From CAUZIZ01 sp965222655 (GTDB taxonomy: Bacteria > Acidobacteriota > UBA6911 > RPQK01 > JAJDTT01): DNA of 64,000 nucleotides. Shown here in pieces: positions 27,027 through 36,478 of the stretch. Where the stretch lies: positions 419,277 to 483,276 of the forward strand of contig CBDCUP010000010.1 in the NCBI GenBank assembly GCA_965222655.1, written 5' to 3'. Below the pieces are notes generated by a model that saw nothing but the letters and a program-made list of their open reading frames with translations, had not been told where the DNA came from and ran no database searches. Position 1 is the stretch's first letter; every line of letters begins with the position of its first letter. The position numbers and the translations under genes were made by a program.

Positions 27027-27524
27027 CTACTGCACGATCAGTTCGGTGACATAGACCTCGAGGACTTCGCCACACTCTTTTGGGACCACCTTGCGGACCC
27101 CACCTAGAAGCTCGGATTTGAGCTTCTGCTTGGCAACGGGTGAAAGCAGGTCTTCGAGTTTCCACTTCCCTAGGGTTGTCAACAGATAGTCTTTGAGTTT
27201 CGGCATGAAAAGCATCGGCCCTTCCTCCTCGGCCTCAGGGTCTTCTCTGACCAGGCCAAAGGAGAGCGCAATGCGCACGTAGCGGACCTCACCCTCATCG
27301 GAAAGATTCACGACCAGCGGGTCCAACTGCAGGACGTGATTCACCTCGGGCGTCACTTCAACTACCTCTCCAGGCTCCTGCATTCCTGGAATGACGCCTG
27401 CCCAATAGAGTCCTCCGCCTGCCGCCAGACCCGTGACACAAATCCCGACGATCACGAGAATCTTGGTCATCTTGCCGGAACCAGAAGCTGGCTCCGCAAC
27501 AGTTTCTTCAGCCGGTTCAGCCAT
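27027..27524 (-). CDS. fliL: Flagellar basal body-associated protein FliL
   Basis: A 165-residue inner-membrane protein: membrane segment at about 20-42 (ILVIVGICVTGLAAGGGLYW) and a periplasmic FliL domain with VNLSDEGEVRYVRIALSFGL and LLTTLGKWKLEDL. FliL stabilises stator units near the motor. It is the first gene after the sigma54 match at 27668-27683. Confidence 0.94.
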   Translation of the reverse strand: MAEPAEETVAEPASGSGKMTKILVIVGICVTGLAAGGGLYWAGVIPGMQEPGEVVEVTPEVNHVLQLDPLVVNLSDEGEVRYVRIALSFGLVREDPEAEEEGPMLFMPKLKDYLLTTLGKWKLEDLLSPVAKQKLKSELLGGVRKVVPKECGEVLEVYVTELIVQ

Positions 27525-27667
27525 GAATACCCTCCTATTGCTGGCTGACCACGTCCTGCACGGTGCATGCCAAACACACCGGTGCCACTACGGCTTTCTT
27601 TTTCAGTGATTTAGAGGAAAGTCGAATTGAAGAAGTCGGGAGGTTGCCAAGAGGATGTCAAAGCTGG

Positions 27668-27683
27668 GCCAAGACCGTGCCAA
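27668..27683 (-). promoter_or_regulatory. Sigma54 promoter for the fliL-flhB operon
   Basis: Minus-strand TTGGCACGGTCTTGGC has the -24 GG and -12 GC with a 10-base gap; one base differs from TTGC at the -12 box. It gives a leader of about 130 bases to fliL. The rest of 27525-27878 has no convincing gene; small frames there lack ribosome binding sites and family features. Confidence 0.75.
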
Positions 27684-27878
27684 AAAATTGACGAGATCCA
27701 CTTCAATTGAAGCCGGGATTTGGCTGTTGCCCGCTCGGCGATACGACACCTTTGGCGTCGTGAGTGTTCTCTCATCTGGTCCTCTCATGCCCGATCCCTC
27801 GCTTCCGCCGGGGGTTGGGTTACTCTCGGCCGGAATCATCATTGAGACCGGACATGAGAAGTCCAGACTAGGCTAGAC

Positions 27879-29126
27879 CTACCGCTTGAGCTGAATCGCT
27901 TCCTGAGTGATCTCGTCAGCCGTTAACACCACTCGTGAATTCGCTTGGTAGGCCCGCTGGAATAGAATCAACTTGATGAACTCTTCGGTAATGTCGACAT
28001 TGGAGTTTTCCAGGGCACTGCCCTGGACCCGCCCACGCCCTCCCGTCCCGGGCACCCCGGGAGTGGCAGGACCAGCTTCGGAATTGCCGGAAAAGGTGTT
28101 TCTGCCGGCCGGATTCAACGCGTACGGGTTGGTGAAAGTGGCCACAACCACCTGCCCCAGGACCGACGTGTCCCCGCTGGTGAACTGCGCCTCGGTGAAC
28201 AACCCCTCAATGATGCCATCCGCCCGCACGCTAATGGCCGACAGTGAGCCAGCGCCCCGGCCATCCTGCTGTGTCTTGGCGGTTGAGCTGGGCAGATCAA
28301 ACTGGGTCAGGTAGGTAGTACCACCCGAGCCGTAGAGCTCCCAGGTGAGGGTCTGGTCGGCAGCTCCGTTGGCGAAACTGGCAGACGCGGTGATGTCGAT
28401 GCCGGTGAGATCCGCGGCTGGAGCAGTCAGTTTCCCAGCTGTGTCGAACGTCATCGAGCCGCTAGCGACAACCACCGCAGGATCCCCAACAGATCCGCCC
28501 GCCAGGTCTTCAGGCGGAATAGTCAATTCATAATCCCAGCCACTAGCCGTCTTGGTAAACTCCGAGGTCAAGTTGTGCTCGGCTCCTAGACTGTCAAAAA
28601 AGACTATAGAGCTGGAAAACGTGTCACCAAGCGCCATCGCGGAATTCAGGTTGGCAACGAAGCGAATATTTTCAGTCGCTACTGGATCCAAGAGAATTCC
28701 CTTGTTGACCTCAATACCCGTGAGCGCAGCATTGCTGTCGATCTTACCGTTCACGGCTGGGTATCCCAGAACCAACAGGCCATCACTCGTCGCCAGCTGG
28801 CCTTTGTTATTGACCAGAAAATTGCCGGATCGCGTGTAGAATTGACTGACTCCATCGGTCACCACAAAGAAGCCCTCCCCACGAAGGGCCAGGTTGGTCG
28901 CCACCTTGGTCTGCTGGAGGGTCCCAGGGGACCAATCCGGGCGGGTTGTCCAGGTCGCACCCAGTCCTACGTTCAAGCCGGCTTCGGACGCGTAGGACAA
29001 TTCCTGCAGAAACACGTTGTTCGCCTTGTACCCAACAGTATTGGAGTTGGCGATATTGTGACCTACCGCCTCCAGCCCGCTGCTGTTGGCCTGTAAACCT
29101 GACAATGCTATGAAGAATGCTCCCAT
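27879..29126 (-). CDS. flgE: Flagellar hook protein FlgE
   Basis: A 415-residue hook subunit. MGAFFIALSGLQANSSGLEA, NIANSNTVGYKANNVF and the C-terminal SNVDITEEFIKLILFQRAYQ are the conserved ends; the middle is the variable exposed region with TASGWDYELTIPPEDL. ATG 29126 has a strong AAGGAG leader; the frame open to 29387 runs into flgD and is not used. A fragment of another flgE lies at 52.6 kb. Confidence 0.95.
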   Translation of the reverse strand: MGAFFIALSGLQANSSGLEAVGHNIANSNTVGYKANNVFLQELSYASEAGLNVGLGATWTTRPDWSPGTLQQTKVATNLALRGEGFFVVTDGVSQFYTRSGNFLVNNKGQLATSDGLLVLGYPAVNGKIDSNAALTGIEVNKGILLDPVATENIRFVANLNSAMALGDTFSSSIVFFDSLGAEHNLTSEFTKTASGWDYELTIPPEDLAGGSVGDPAVVVASGSMTFDTAGKLTAPAADLTGIDITASASFANGAADQTLTWELYGSGGTTYLTQFDLPSSTAKTQQDGRGAGSLSAISVRADGIIEGLFTEAQFTSGDTSVLGQVVVATFTNPYALNPAGRNTFSGNSEAGPATPGVPGTGGRGRVQGSALENSNVDITEEFIKLILFQRAYQANSRVVLTADEITQEAIQLKR

Positions 29127-29226
29127 TTCTCTTTCTCCTTTGCTAAAAGAATTGATGCTGTTTCTTGGTTGTTGTCCTTTCACCCGGCGTCCCCTTTCTC
29201 GGGTCGATCCGGGTGCTTCCATCTGT

Positions 29227-29607
29227 CTACTGATCTTGCGGCGCGCCCTCGCTCCCACCCGGCAAAAAGTCGGACTCGGGTTCCGGGGATCCTCCTGTCC
29301 CGCCCAGCCCAGAACCGCTCCCAGTCTCAGGCAGCGGCAGGGGCTGGATCTCCTGAGTTCCTTGGAGTCCGCTACCCAGGAATGCAATCAGCTCGGTGGC
29401 CTCGCGGATCAACATGAGCTGTTCCAGCGAGCTGAACTGGGTCAGCTGCGAAATAAACTCCGCGTTGTCCATCGGTTCCAATGGGTTCTGATTGTTCACT
29501 TGGGCCATCAGAAGCTCCAAAAATTCGTTTTTGTCGAGCTGTGGCCCCGCACTGGCTGGATTGCCGGATCCTTCAATCAGACTCGAAATCGGACTGATGC
29601 TCCCCAT
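29227..29607 (-). CDS. flgD: Hook-capping scaffold protein FlgD, short form
   Basis: About 126 residues. The N-terminal FlgD signature LDKNEFLELLMAQVNNQNPL-EPMDNAEFISQLTQFSSLEQL is clear. The C-terminal half is a Pro/Gly/Ser tail with no FlgD Ig-like or Tudor domains, so this is a minimal cap protein. ATG 29607 with AAAGGAGG leader is preferred. The 100 bases to flgE contain no gene. Confidence 0.9.
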   Translation of the reverse strand: MGSISPISSLIEGSGNPASAGPQLDKNEFLELLMAQVNNQNPLEPMDNAEFISQLTQFSSLEQLMLIREATELIAFLGSGLQGTQEIQPLPLPETGSGSGLGGTGGSPEPESDFLPGGSEGAPQDQ

Positions 29608-29642
29608 CTCGTACCTCCTTTCGAACAATTAGGTCGTTTCTT

Positions 29643-29683
29643 AAGCGGGTCGTTTCTTTCAAGCAGGTCGTTTCTTTCAAGCA
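29643..29683. repeat. Short 18-bp tandem repeat at the fliK end
   Basis: GGTCGTTTCTTTCAAGC occurs twice in tandem with a third partial copy upstream. The fliK stop codon lies in the second copy, so slippage here would change the end of FliK or the spacing to flgD. Confidence 0.75.
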
Positions 29684-32600
29684 AAATAGTGAATCCCCTC
29701 ACCCTCAAGGTCCTCCGGCCACTCCGACGACTCCTCTTCCCCCTCGTCGTCGCCACGCTGTGACCAGGTTTTCGCTGCGCCAGGCTGGCCACGTCGCTGG
29801 CCCTCTTGCTGCTGAGCGTCGGATTGAGAGTGGGAGCTGAAGCCATCAACTTTGAGCCGGTCAGGTTCCACACCCATTGCCTGCAGCTTCTCGACGAGTG
29901 CCGGGAGCCTCTGCTCAAGAGCCTCTCTCACATCGGGATCATCCACTTTGATCTCAACCGCCAACTCGTTCTTGTGGTTCAGCGAGGTCTTGATTCGAAT
30001 CTTTCCCAGAAACTCCGGTTTCAATTCAATGTCGAACCGAACCGTCTCGCCGTTCCTCAAGAAGCGGGAGTGCTGGACGAATCGATGGGCCACAGAGTCA
30101 ACAAATGCACTGGGACTCTGGAGCCACACAGGAATGGATTGACGACTCAACTCAGATCCGCCGGCCGAGCGACTGCTACTGTTCGAGCCATCCTGGCCTT
30201 GAGAGGAATTTCCTGCCTCAAGCGAAGCTCCTTTCGATGGCAAGGACAGATCCACTGCTCTATCGGCTGTTCCGGCCTGGAACAGGCCTCTGCTCTCGCC
30301 AGCCTTCCAGACTCGCTCCGAGGAGTACTCCCTGGGGTCGACTGCCTTGTCCTCGGTCGTGCGCGGTCGGTGGCTATCCTGCTGATCCGAGTCCGCGAAG
30401 GCCTTCTTCGGCTGCCGCGTGTCTGGTTCAGGTTCCGGATGCTCTTCGGGTCTTGGGGCAACCCCTTCCCCGCCACGGATCGATTCATCCCGCGGCAGAT
30501 TCGAGGAAGCGAGAGGCCTGGCCGCGACAGGTCGGACTGGTCCTTCCTGCAAGACACTCGGCTCGACCGTTCGTGGTGGTGCACTTGAAGCTTGAGTAAA
30601 CCCGCGACTTCTCCCCCCGGTTCCTGCTGCCCGTTCTGGATCGCCCCCTGACTCGTTGCCTCTCTGTCTCCCAACGACGTCAGTCACTGGAGTTTGTTTT
30701 GGCGAGGAAGACAGCTGGGCCCGGACTGAACGTTTCAGGAAGTTCTCTTCCTCTGGCGCCGCCTCGGAAAAGGATTGCAGACGAGATCGCAATGTCGCCT
30801 CGTGCTCCAACGCTGACTTAGACTCCAATCCGGATCCAGGTCCACGCTTGAACCCGGCCTCTGGCATCCGCTCCTCCCCGTCACCCTGCTCGACTCCTTC
30901 AACCTTCTGCTTTGGTGGGCTCTGAGCCTCGAATTGAAAGGGAAGCTTGGCTACTCTTTCCGGATTCTGAACAACTATCTCGGAAGCAGTCGCTGCGACG
31001 CCGGAACCCAGTCCAGGCCGGGCTGCCGAAAGCCAGGCGCCGTCGCCAGGGGGGCGGGCGATTGAATTGTTGGCGGAGGGCTCTGGCTGGGCTGCGCTAC
31101 CTTGTCGATTCGGTGAAAGCCAGGTGCCATCGGTAGAAATTCGGGCGCTCGGAGAGTTGAAAACATCTTTCGGCTGGACAAAGTTGCCCTGACGATCCGT
31201 CGGAAGCGAGGGACTGTGGGTATGGGGTCTGGCACTTGAAGGCTCGACGGAACCTTTTGGTTCGACGAAGTCTCCCTTGGGCTGGATATCCGGCCTACTT
31301 GGACCCTTCAAATGTTCTCCAGCAGCCAGCCTGGTTTCTTGAGGAGCTCTATCCCGTCCCCCTCCAGGATCGGAGTGCCCATCGAACATGCCTCGGGTAT
31401 TCGGGTAGCCTTCTCGCCCCGGGAAGCCCTGGAGCGCTGGACCCAGGTTAGGCGGCAAGGCCAAACGACTCGGGGAACGCCATACGTCGCCGACCTTGAA
31501 GCCGGATCGATCAAGACTGTACGTCTGTTCTGCACTCCCAGATCCCCTGGCGACATCGGGCCCTGAGGCACCAGATTCCCCGGGACGGCGAGCTCCGTCC
31601 TGATGTTCACCGTCGACCCTGGCCGTAGAACTCGACCTTGATGCCGATGTGTCAGGACGTTCCCTGGCAGCGGAGTCCGGGGGACGTGTAGTGGTCTCCT
31701 GCCCCTCCTTGCGACTCTCGGCCGCAGAGCTTGGTTCCGACGCCGACCCAGAAGGACGTCCTGTCGTAGCGGCTTCTGGAGGCTGTCGAGTGGCATCTGG
31801 ACTTTCACGATTACCTACGACCTCTGAGACTGTCCTCGAGGCTGGAACGGAAGGGCTTTCGGTAAGTGTCTTGCCTCCCTGCCCGGTCCTGTCCAACCAT
31901 TGCGTAGCAGCTCCCTCGTCTAATGCGGCAGCTCCATTGGGTAACCACAGTCGATCTTGGAGAATCTGGGTCTGCTTTGCCGCAGCGGAAGAATTGAGTC
32001 GATTGACTAGATCGCTGGGATTCTCGGCGCCCTCTATCTGGCGCGGTTCTGCAACGCCCTGAGCGCTCCCCGAATCCGCAATCTCGGGCCTGCCTTGGCT
32101 GTTTACGATTTGATCTCTTCCTGATCCCTGATTCTCACTGACTCTTCCCGGAACAACGCCACCCAGACCTTCTCTCTCACTTGCAGGTCCGTTGAAAAAA
32201 ACCTCGGCCGGATTGCTGCCCAGGTGCCGGGCCGTGCCCCCCCCCTGACCCCAACCAACAACGGCTCTATTGAATCCGCTCAGACTTGTGGAGATCTGTC
32301 GTCCTGCGGGCACGACACCGCTCCGTCCTGAAACAACCCCGACTCCAGCTTCGGAAGTACGGCCTTCCCCACCCTCCGAGTCGGCTGGCTGTCGTTCCAC
32401 CCGGACCGCCTCTTCCGTCGGAAGGAGCACTGGGGTCTGAGCTGAGCTTTGGGGGATCTCTTGCTTGGCCTCAGAGAAGAGGATAGATCCTTGAGCTGGC
32501 TGGGAGTCTTCACCCTGGGAGTCCGGAGGCAAGGGACTGTCGGCAGATCCCTCGGTCACTCCGCGGACCAAATGCTTCGCGAACTCGTCAGGCTCACCCG

Positions 32601-32745
32601 TCCCCAGGTACCTCTCCAGGTCCAGATCAAGGGAAAAGAGTTCAGCTAGAAAGTCACATCGCCATTCTGATCCTTGCGACTGCCCCCTCGTGCTACTCCC
32701 AGCCTCGGGGTTCAGAAAGGTGAGATCTAGACCAACGTGGTGCAT
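29677..32745 (-). CDS. fliK: Flagellar hook-length control protein FliK
   Basis: A 1022-residue protein, more than twice the enterobacterial length. The last 150 residues contain the Flg_hook domain that switches FlhB: RNGETVRFDIELKPEFLGKI, RIKTSLNHKNELAVEIKVDD and LEQRLPALVEKLQAMGVE. The long N-terminal part is low-complexity, rich in Ser, Gly, Pro, Glu and Arg, and predicted to be disordered; such a region works as the molecular ruler. It is the first gene after a perfect sigma54 promoter, followed by flgD and flgE. Confidence 0.9.
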   Translation of the reverse strand: MHHVGLDLTFLNPEAGSSTRGQSQGSEWRCDFLAELFSLDLDLERYLGTGEPDEFAKHLVRGVTEGSADSPLPPDSQGEDSQPAQGSILFSEAKQEIPQSSAQTPVLLPTEEAVRVERQPADSEGGEGRTSEAGVGVVSGRSGVVPAGRQISTSLSGFNRAVVGWGQGGGTARHLGSNPAEVFFNGPASEREGLGGVVPGRVSENQGSGRDQIVNSQGRPEIADSGSAQGVAEPRQIEGAENPSDLVNRLNSSAAAKQTQILQDRLWLPNGAAALDEGAATQWLDRTGQGGKTLTESPSVPASRTVSEVVGNRESPDATRQPPEAATTGRPSGSASEPSSAAESRKEGQETTTRPPDSAARERPDTSASRSSSTARVDGEHQDGARRPGESGASGPDVARGSGSAEQTYSLDRSGFKVGDVWRSPSRLALPPNLGPALQGFPGREGYPNTRGMFDGHSDPGGGRDRAPQETRLAAGEHLKGPSRPDIQPKGDFVEPKGSVEPSSARPHTHSPSLPTDRQGNFVQPKDVFNSPSARISTDGTWLSPNRQGSAAQPEPSANNSIARPPGDGAWLSAARPGLGSGVAATASEIVVQNPERVAKLPFQFEAQSPPKQKVEGVEQGDGEERMPEAGFKRGPGSGLESKSALEHEATLRSRLQSFSEAAPEEENFLKRSVRAQLSSSPKQTPVTDVVGRQRGNESGGDPERAAGTGGRSRGFTQASSAPPRTVEPSVLQEGPVRPVAARPLASSNLPRDESIRGGEGVAPRPEEHPEPEPDTRQPKKAFADSDQQDSHRPRTTEDKAVDPREYSSERVWKAGESRGLFQAGTADRAVDLSLPSKGASLEAGNSSQGQDGSNSSSRSAGGSELSRQSIPVWLQSPSAFVDSVAHRFVQHSRFLRNGETVRFDIELKPEFLGKIRIKTSLNHKNELAVEIKVDDPDVREALEQRLPALVEKLQAMGVEPDRLKVDGFSSHSQSDAQQQEGQRRGQPGAAKTWSQRGDDEGEEESSEWPEDLEGEGIHYFA

Positions 32746-32774
32746 ATATTTGTCTCTCGCTCCCGGTGGACATG

Positions 32775-32791
32775 AGCAAGCCCCGTGCCAA
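32775..32791 (-). promoter_or_regulatory. Sigma54 promoter for fliK-flgD-flgE
   Basis: Minus-strand TTGGCACGGGGCTTGCT is a full match to TTGGCAC-N5-TTGCW, about 30 bases upstream of the fliK ATG. The AT-rich stretch 32792-32860 beyond it may hold activator sites; I could not define one. No gene is visible in 32792-33081. Confidence 0.88.
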
Positions 32792-33081
32792 AAAACATAT
32801 CGCCCTCACATTTCCCGTAAGTAATTGTTTTATAGATATTTAGAATCATTCAGCAGGAAAAGATCAAGACCTGGATGGCAGGGACAATGGGCAAATGTTG
32901 CCGCCCTGGAAGGCAAAAGAAGTCCAACCCCTGTTGCGAGTCAGCGTGGATGGCGGGGTGAGCTGAGATCTGAACTATTCGCATGGAACGTCTGAATGTC
33001 TGAACGTCGCAGGTCGCGCGTGCAGACCAGCACCGTCAACATTGAAGAGCTGCTAACAAGACACGTCAGTCCGTTGTCGGA

Positions 33082-33127
33082 GCCTGCTTCAGCAGGCTGG
33101 CGCGAAGCGTAATAGACCGGTCCTTTA
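33082..33127. repeat. REP-like palindrome, empty copy of the group II intron site
   Basis: AGCCTGCTTCAGCAGGCT forms a hairpin followed by GGCGCGAAGCGTAATAGACC. On the other strand this reads through GGACCGGTCTATTACGC to TTCGCGCCAGCC without interruption. The same sequence is split by the group II intron at 57.66-59.54 kb. Confidence 0.8.
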
Positions 33128-33398
33128 GAGGTCCGCTCACGAAACGGAAAAAATCGTACGCTAACGGAGCTGTGCTCAAGCTGGTCGCCTTCAGGTTCCC
33201 GCCAGGAAATCCAATAGATTGAGAGATTTCTAGGTCAAGCTCGCCACACAAATCAACCCGGCGGCACAGGAAAAGCCCGAACACCAAACAGAGTTGTGGA
33301 GTTGGCGCCGAAACTTCGCAGAGCCTTCTATTTAAAGCACTTGCGGGCCGATGCTGGGGGCTCAGAGTACGATTTTTTCCGTTTCGTGCGGTGTCCCC
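33128..33398. mobile_element. TIME-like miniature element with Tn3-family ends
   Basis: The two ends share the inverted 22-base core CACGAAACGGAAAAAATCGT (33138-33159 and 33367-33388), and the outer bases GGTCCGCT / GGGGACACCG match Tn3-type termini. The same core is the end of the Tn3-family transposon at 54.2 kb. No transposase or resolvase gene is present. A frame on the minus strand (33066-33581) has no family features and crosses both ends. Confidence 0.82.
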
Positions 33399-33655
33399 TA
33401 CTTGGACAAGATGTCTGTGAAGGCTTGAAGTTGGGGTCTGAGTAATGAGCCCTTTAACACAAACCACAAAAAAGCTGGTGTCCCTTATCTTTCCGTCTCG
33501 GCGTACTCCTGTCAACCTTTGGTCACCAATGTATTTCTTTGGGAAATGGGCAGCGGAGAAGCGGGGAAATGTAAGGATCAAGGAGCGATCGGCGCTCCTG
33601 GGGTACCGACCAGATTGGTGCGAAAATATACTCTAAGCGCGCGGGAGCGCGCGTT

Positions 33656-34586
33656 CTATTCCTGGAGGGGCGTCGGTCGACCGATGCGAGTCCAATCCAC
33701 GACGCGCCGAGCGTATCCGCTTAACCCGTGTTCGTTTACGTTCGAGAGATTTTCCTGCCAGCTCTTGCTCGTTTTGTGGTGAAACTGGTTGGTGTAGTCG
33801 CGTAGCTCGTCGAGCTCAGAGATGGCTGCATCGCTCAGGATGGGTGCACCGTTCTGGGTTGCCTGATTCGCGACCCCCAGAAAATTACCCAGGCTCCTTC
33901 CCGGTGGGAACGACTCCACGAATGCCACTCGGAGGAAACCCTCCAAGACCGGCCGCAGAGCCACCGCTACTTTCTGCGCCTCCCCACTCGATATGTCCGC
34001 GTACTCCCGGACCATGGTATGAAGGCGGTCGAACTCGCTGACCGCTGCGGCTTCAGCGTCCCAGGCTGCCAAGGTCGAGGCCTCTCCTACTCCCACTTCG
34101 TTTCGAATCTCGATGGTTGTCGTCGTGTCCTTGTCTGCCCGTTCCCAAAGCTGGCAGAGAATGGGACGCGCGTGTGCTAGAACCACGACCTGGTTTGCTC
34201 GGCCGACGAGTGCCCGTATCTCCTGAACGGTTGCAAACGCCCGACCGTCATCGAGGCTCGGTGCAGGGTCGTCTATGACCACAATCACGTCATCAAGAGA
34301 CTCCCTCTTCTGAAGCGTCGCAAAGAAAAAGGCGAGCGCGAGGGTGTTCCGGTCGCCAGAACTAAGCACCGTGGCAAAAGACGGTTCGGGAGTGCCTGTC
34401 CGAGCTGTCCCTACGGGCTTCTTGTTTACGACGAAATCATATGAGCTACTTGGTACCCCGCGAGGATCGGACGGGGTGAGCCGCTCGATTCGAAAGTCCG
34501 CATTGAACTTCACAAGGAACCCATTTATCGCTGTCTGGTAGGCCCCGAAGACCTTGTTCCTATGTTCCTTGAGAAGGGTCCCACTC
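33656..34586 (-). pseudogene. RloC/AAA_13-type ABC ATPase, 3' fragment
   Basis: Encodes the C-terminal ATPase half and effector end: the ABC signature SSGDRNTLALAFFFATL, Walker B VIVVIDDPAPSLDDGR and H-loop VVVLAHARPILCQLW. Further on are RPVLEGFLRVAF (R-x3-E) and FHHKT, which resemble the Arg-Glu-His set of PrrC/RloC anticodon nucleases (tentative). It continues the fragments at 35167-36200 and 40771-41149; the break at 34586 is the IS200/IS605 element. A GC-rich hairpin at 33636-33653 follows the stop. Confidence 0.75.
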
Positions 34587-35166
34587 TCCACCGCCTGAAG
34601 GCGGTGGATTCGACATGCGACTGAAGTCGCCTAAAGACCTCGCTTCGCTCGCAGGCTGACTACTCAGTGACCCGAAAATCGTCGTCTCGGGTCTCGACAT
34701 CTTGGGTTTCTATATACTCTGCAACCATCGTATCGCTCACATTCCCAGTCGTCGCCACGAAGTACCCTCGTGCCCAAAGATGTCGTCCCCAAAACTCCTT
34801 GCGCAACTTGCGGTGATCTTGCAGTAGATGATGCGACGTTTTCCCTTTGATCGCCTGCATCACTCGGCTCGGCGCCAATCTCGGCGGCACATCCAACAAC
34901 AAATGCACATGATCGGGTCGCACATGCCCCTTCACGATCTCGATATCCAACGATCGGCAAATCTCTCGCGTCAGATCCCGCACCTCTTTCCCGATCTCTC
35001 CTCGCAGAGCCGGCTTGCGGTACTTGGTGATGAACACAAAGTGATATCTCAGCCGATACACTGCATGCGAACTTTTCCGATACTCAGACACCTCCGCAGT
35101 GTACCCCCAAGCCTCCTGAAGGCTTCGCCTAAAGGCGAGGGGGTTCACCCATCCCAGAGTGGGACC
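34587..35166 (-). mobile_element. Complete IS200/IS605-type element
   Basis: About 580 bp with hairpins at both ends (CACCGCCTGAAGGCGGTG at the right end, CTTCGCCTAAAGGCGAG at the left end), no terminal inverted repeats and no target duplication, as in this family. The left end follows CTTAG in the transposase orientation. It carries a single Y1 transposase and interrupts the RloC-like gene. The exact right edge is uncertain by a few bases because the flanking GAG/AGAG is ambiguous. Confidence 0.88.
34660..35091 (-). CDS. tnpA: IS200/IS605 family Y1 transposase TnpA
   Basis: A single-domain HUH transposase of about 143 residues. SEYRKSSHAVYRLRYHFVFI-TKYRKP at the N-terminus, the HUH motif HVHLLLDVPP and the catalytic tyrosine region GYFVATTGNVSDTMV are present. 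GTG 35091 gives the usual N-terminus; the frame is open to 35148 through the left-end hairpin. The gene appears intact, so it may mobilise the remnant in flhF. Confidence 0.93.
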   Translation of the reverse strand: MSEYRKSSHAVYRLRYHFVFITKYRKPALRGEIGKEVRDLTREICRSLDIEIVKGHVRPDHVHLLLDVPPRLAPSRVMQAIKGKTSHHLLQDHRKLRKEFWGRHLWARGYFVATTGNVSDTMVAEYIETQDVETRDDDFRVTE

Positions 35167-36200
35167 CTAAGAGCCTGTCTGGCCTGCTCCTTCTCCTTCT
35201 CTCGCGCGGCCTTCTCCTTCTTCGCCTCAAGGTAAGCCGTGCAGAGCGCCGCCGTCGCTTCATCGTGACGACGATTCGTTGCTTCGAGACTCGCGAGCTC
35301 GCTTTCCGCAGTAGGAAGACTCCCGTGCTGGGCCTTTTCCTTCACTGTAGCCACTGACTCGTTCAGCTCAAGAAGAGAAGCGCTCAGGCTACGTATCCTC
35401 CCTGCAACGGTCTCGTACCGAGTCAGCGCCGTCTCGATGTCAGGACCAAGCTCAATCGGTTCCAGCGGTGCACCGGCTTTTCGCCCCAGGACTTCTAACT
35501 AGAAGCCCGTCGCGAGCGCCGACCCAGGCGGCGGCCACCTCCTCCACGTCGACCGTGAAGTCGGAGAGCTCGACGTACTTCGCCCAGAACCCGTGGCGTT
35601 CCCTCACCCGCTGCAGGGCACGCTGGATACGGGCAAGCGCGTCGCCGCCAAAGTCTCCCTCTAGTCGTGTTTTCACGGCCGAGATGTTCGACTTGTGCTC
35701 TCGGTAGGACTCCAAGAAGTAAGCTCGATAATGTGCTATCAGGCTCGACCCGGAGACGCCTTGCCCACAGAAGGGACAGCTCTCGCCCTCCCCAAGGAAC
35801 TTCACTCCGTCTGCCACCCACCGTTCGCCCCGCTCCCCGAGGCTGGCGAAGTGGGCATTTACCGCGTCAACAGCGGCCTGCTCAATACCTGGAAGGGAGC
35901 TTCGAAGCACACCCCGGATGGCATCGTTTTTAAAGAGAGGGAGTGCGAAGACCTCAAATTCGGGCGTACTTTGTACCTTCAGGGCGTCGCGGAGAACCGA
36001 GACGCTCTTTCGAAGCTCCTCGAGCTTCGTCCCGATGTCGTCAACGGGCTGAAGGGCACAGAAATCATCAATGGAGAGCTCGCCGAGGCTGGCGGGGGGT
36101 ATTGCCTTCTCCTTTTCTCGAACGGCTGTGTGAAGGGTCGCGACCGCTTCCCCCAGACACTCCACGCGTCGCTGGTAGCGGACCCCGTCTTCGCCTATAG
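35167..36200 (-). pseudogene. RloC/AAA_13-type ABC ATPase, middle fragment with zinc hook
   Basis: From 36200 the frame reads GEDGVRYQRRVECLGEAV and then a long coiled coil with the zinc hook CPFCGQG. It shifts near 35478-35481 (run of four T on the plus strand) where one extra base ends the frame at 35452; the next frame continues KAGAPLEPIELGPDIETAL to QARQAL at the IS200 edge. So this piece has a frameshift as well as two broken ends. A zinc hook in an ABC coiled coil is what separates RloC from PrrC. Confidence 0.75.
36195..36200. repeat. Target duplication CTATAG of the 4.57-kb transposon
   Basis: CTATAG at 36195-36200 is repeated at 40771-40776, flanking an element with TG...CA ends. 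Joining across one copy restores the RloC-like frame as HALTI-GEDGV. Confidence 0.9.
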
Positions 36201-36478
36201 TGTAACGCGTCACAATTTTCCCTCCCATAGGACGGCTTTTCTCTCAGATTCAATCCGGGCCGACAAGAAGGCATTGTGAGGAATCCGAAGAAGGGACCTT
36301 GACAGGGGTCCTTCTGTGCTGGACGGATCCAAGGGGGGAGGAGTGCGTTTAGAGTATCCTACCGCTGAGAGGGAAAGGGGCAAGGCAGCAGAGAGCTCCC
36401 GGCGTTGAAGTTAAGCACCGCCGGGAAGCTCTCGGCAAGACCCTCTAGATGTCTGTCTGTACAACCGAGGAGGTCTCG

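Noticed and set aside
27603..27842. 79-codon frame between fliL and flgE
   Set aside because: No ribosome binding site, no recognisable family, and it overlaps the sigma54 promoter.
29643..29683. 18-bp tandem repeats as a CRISPR array
   Set aside because: Units are adjacent with no spacers and no cas genes are present.
33066..33581. 171-codon frame on the minus strand
   Set aside because: It crosses the Tn3-type miniature element from end to end and includes its terminal repeats in translation.
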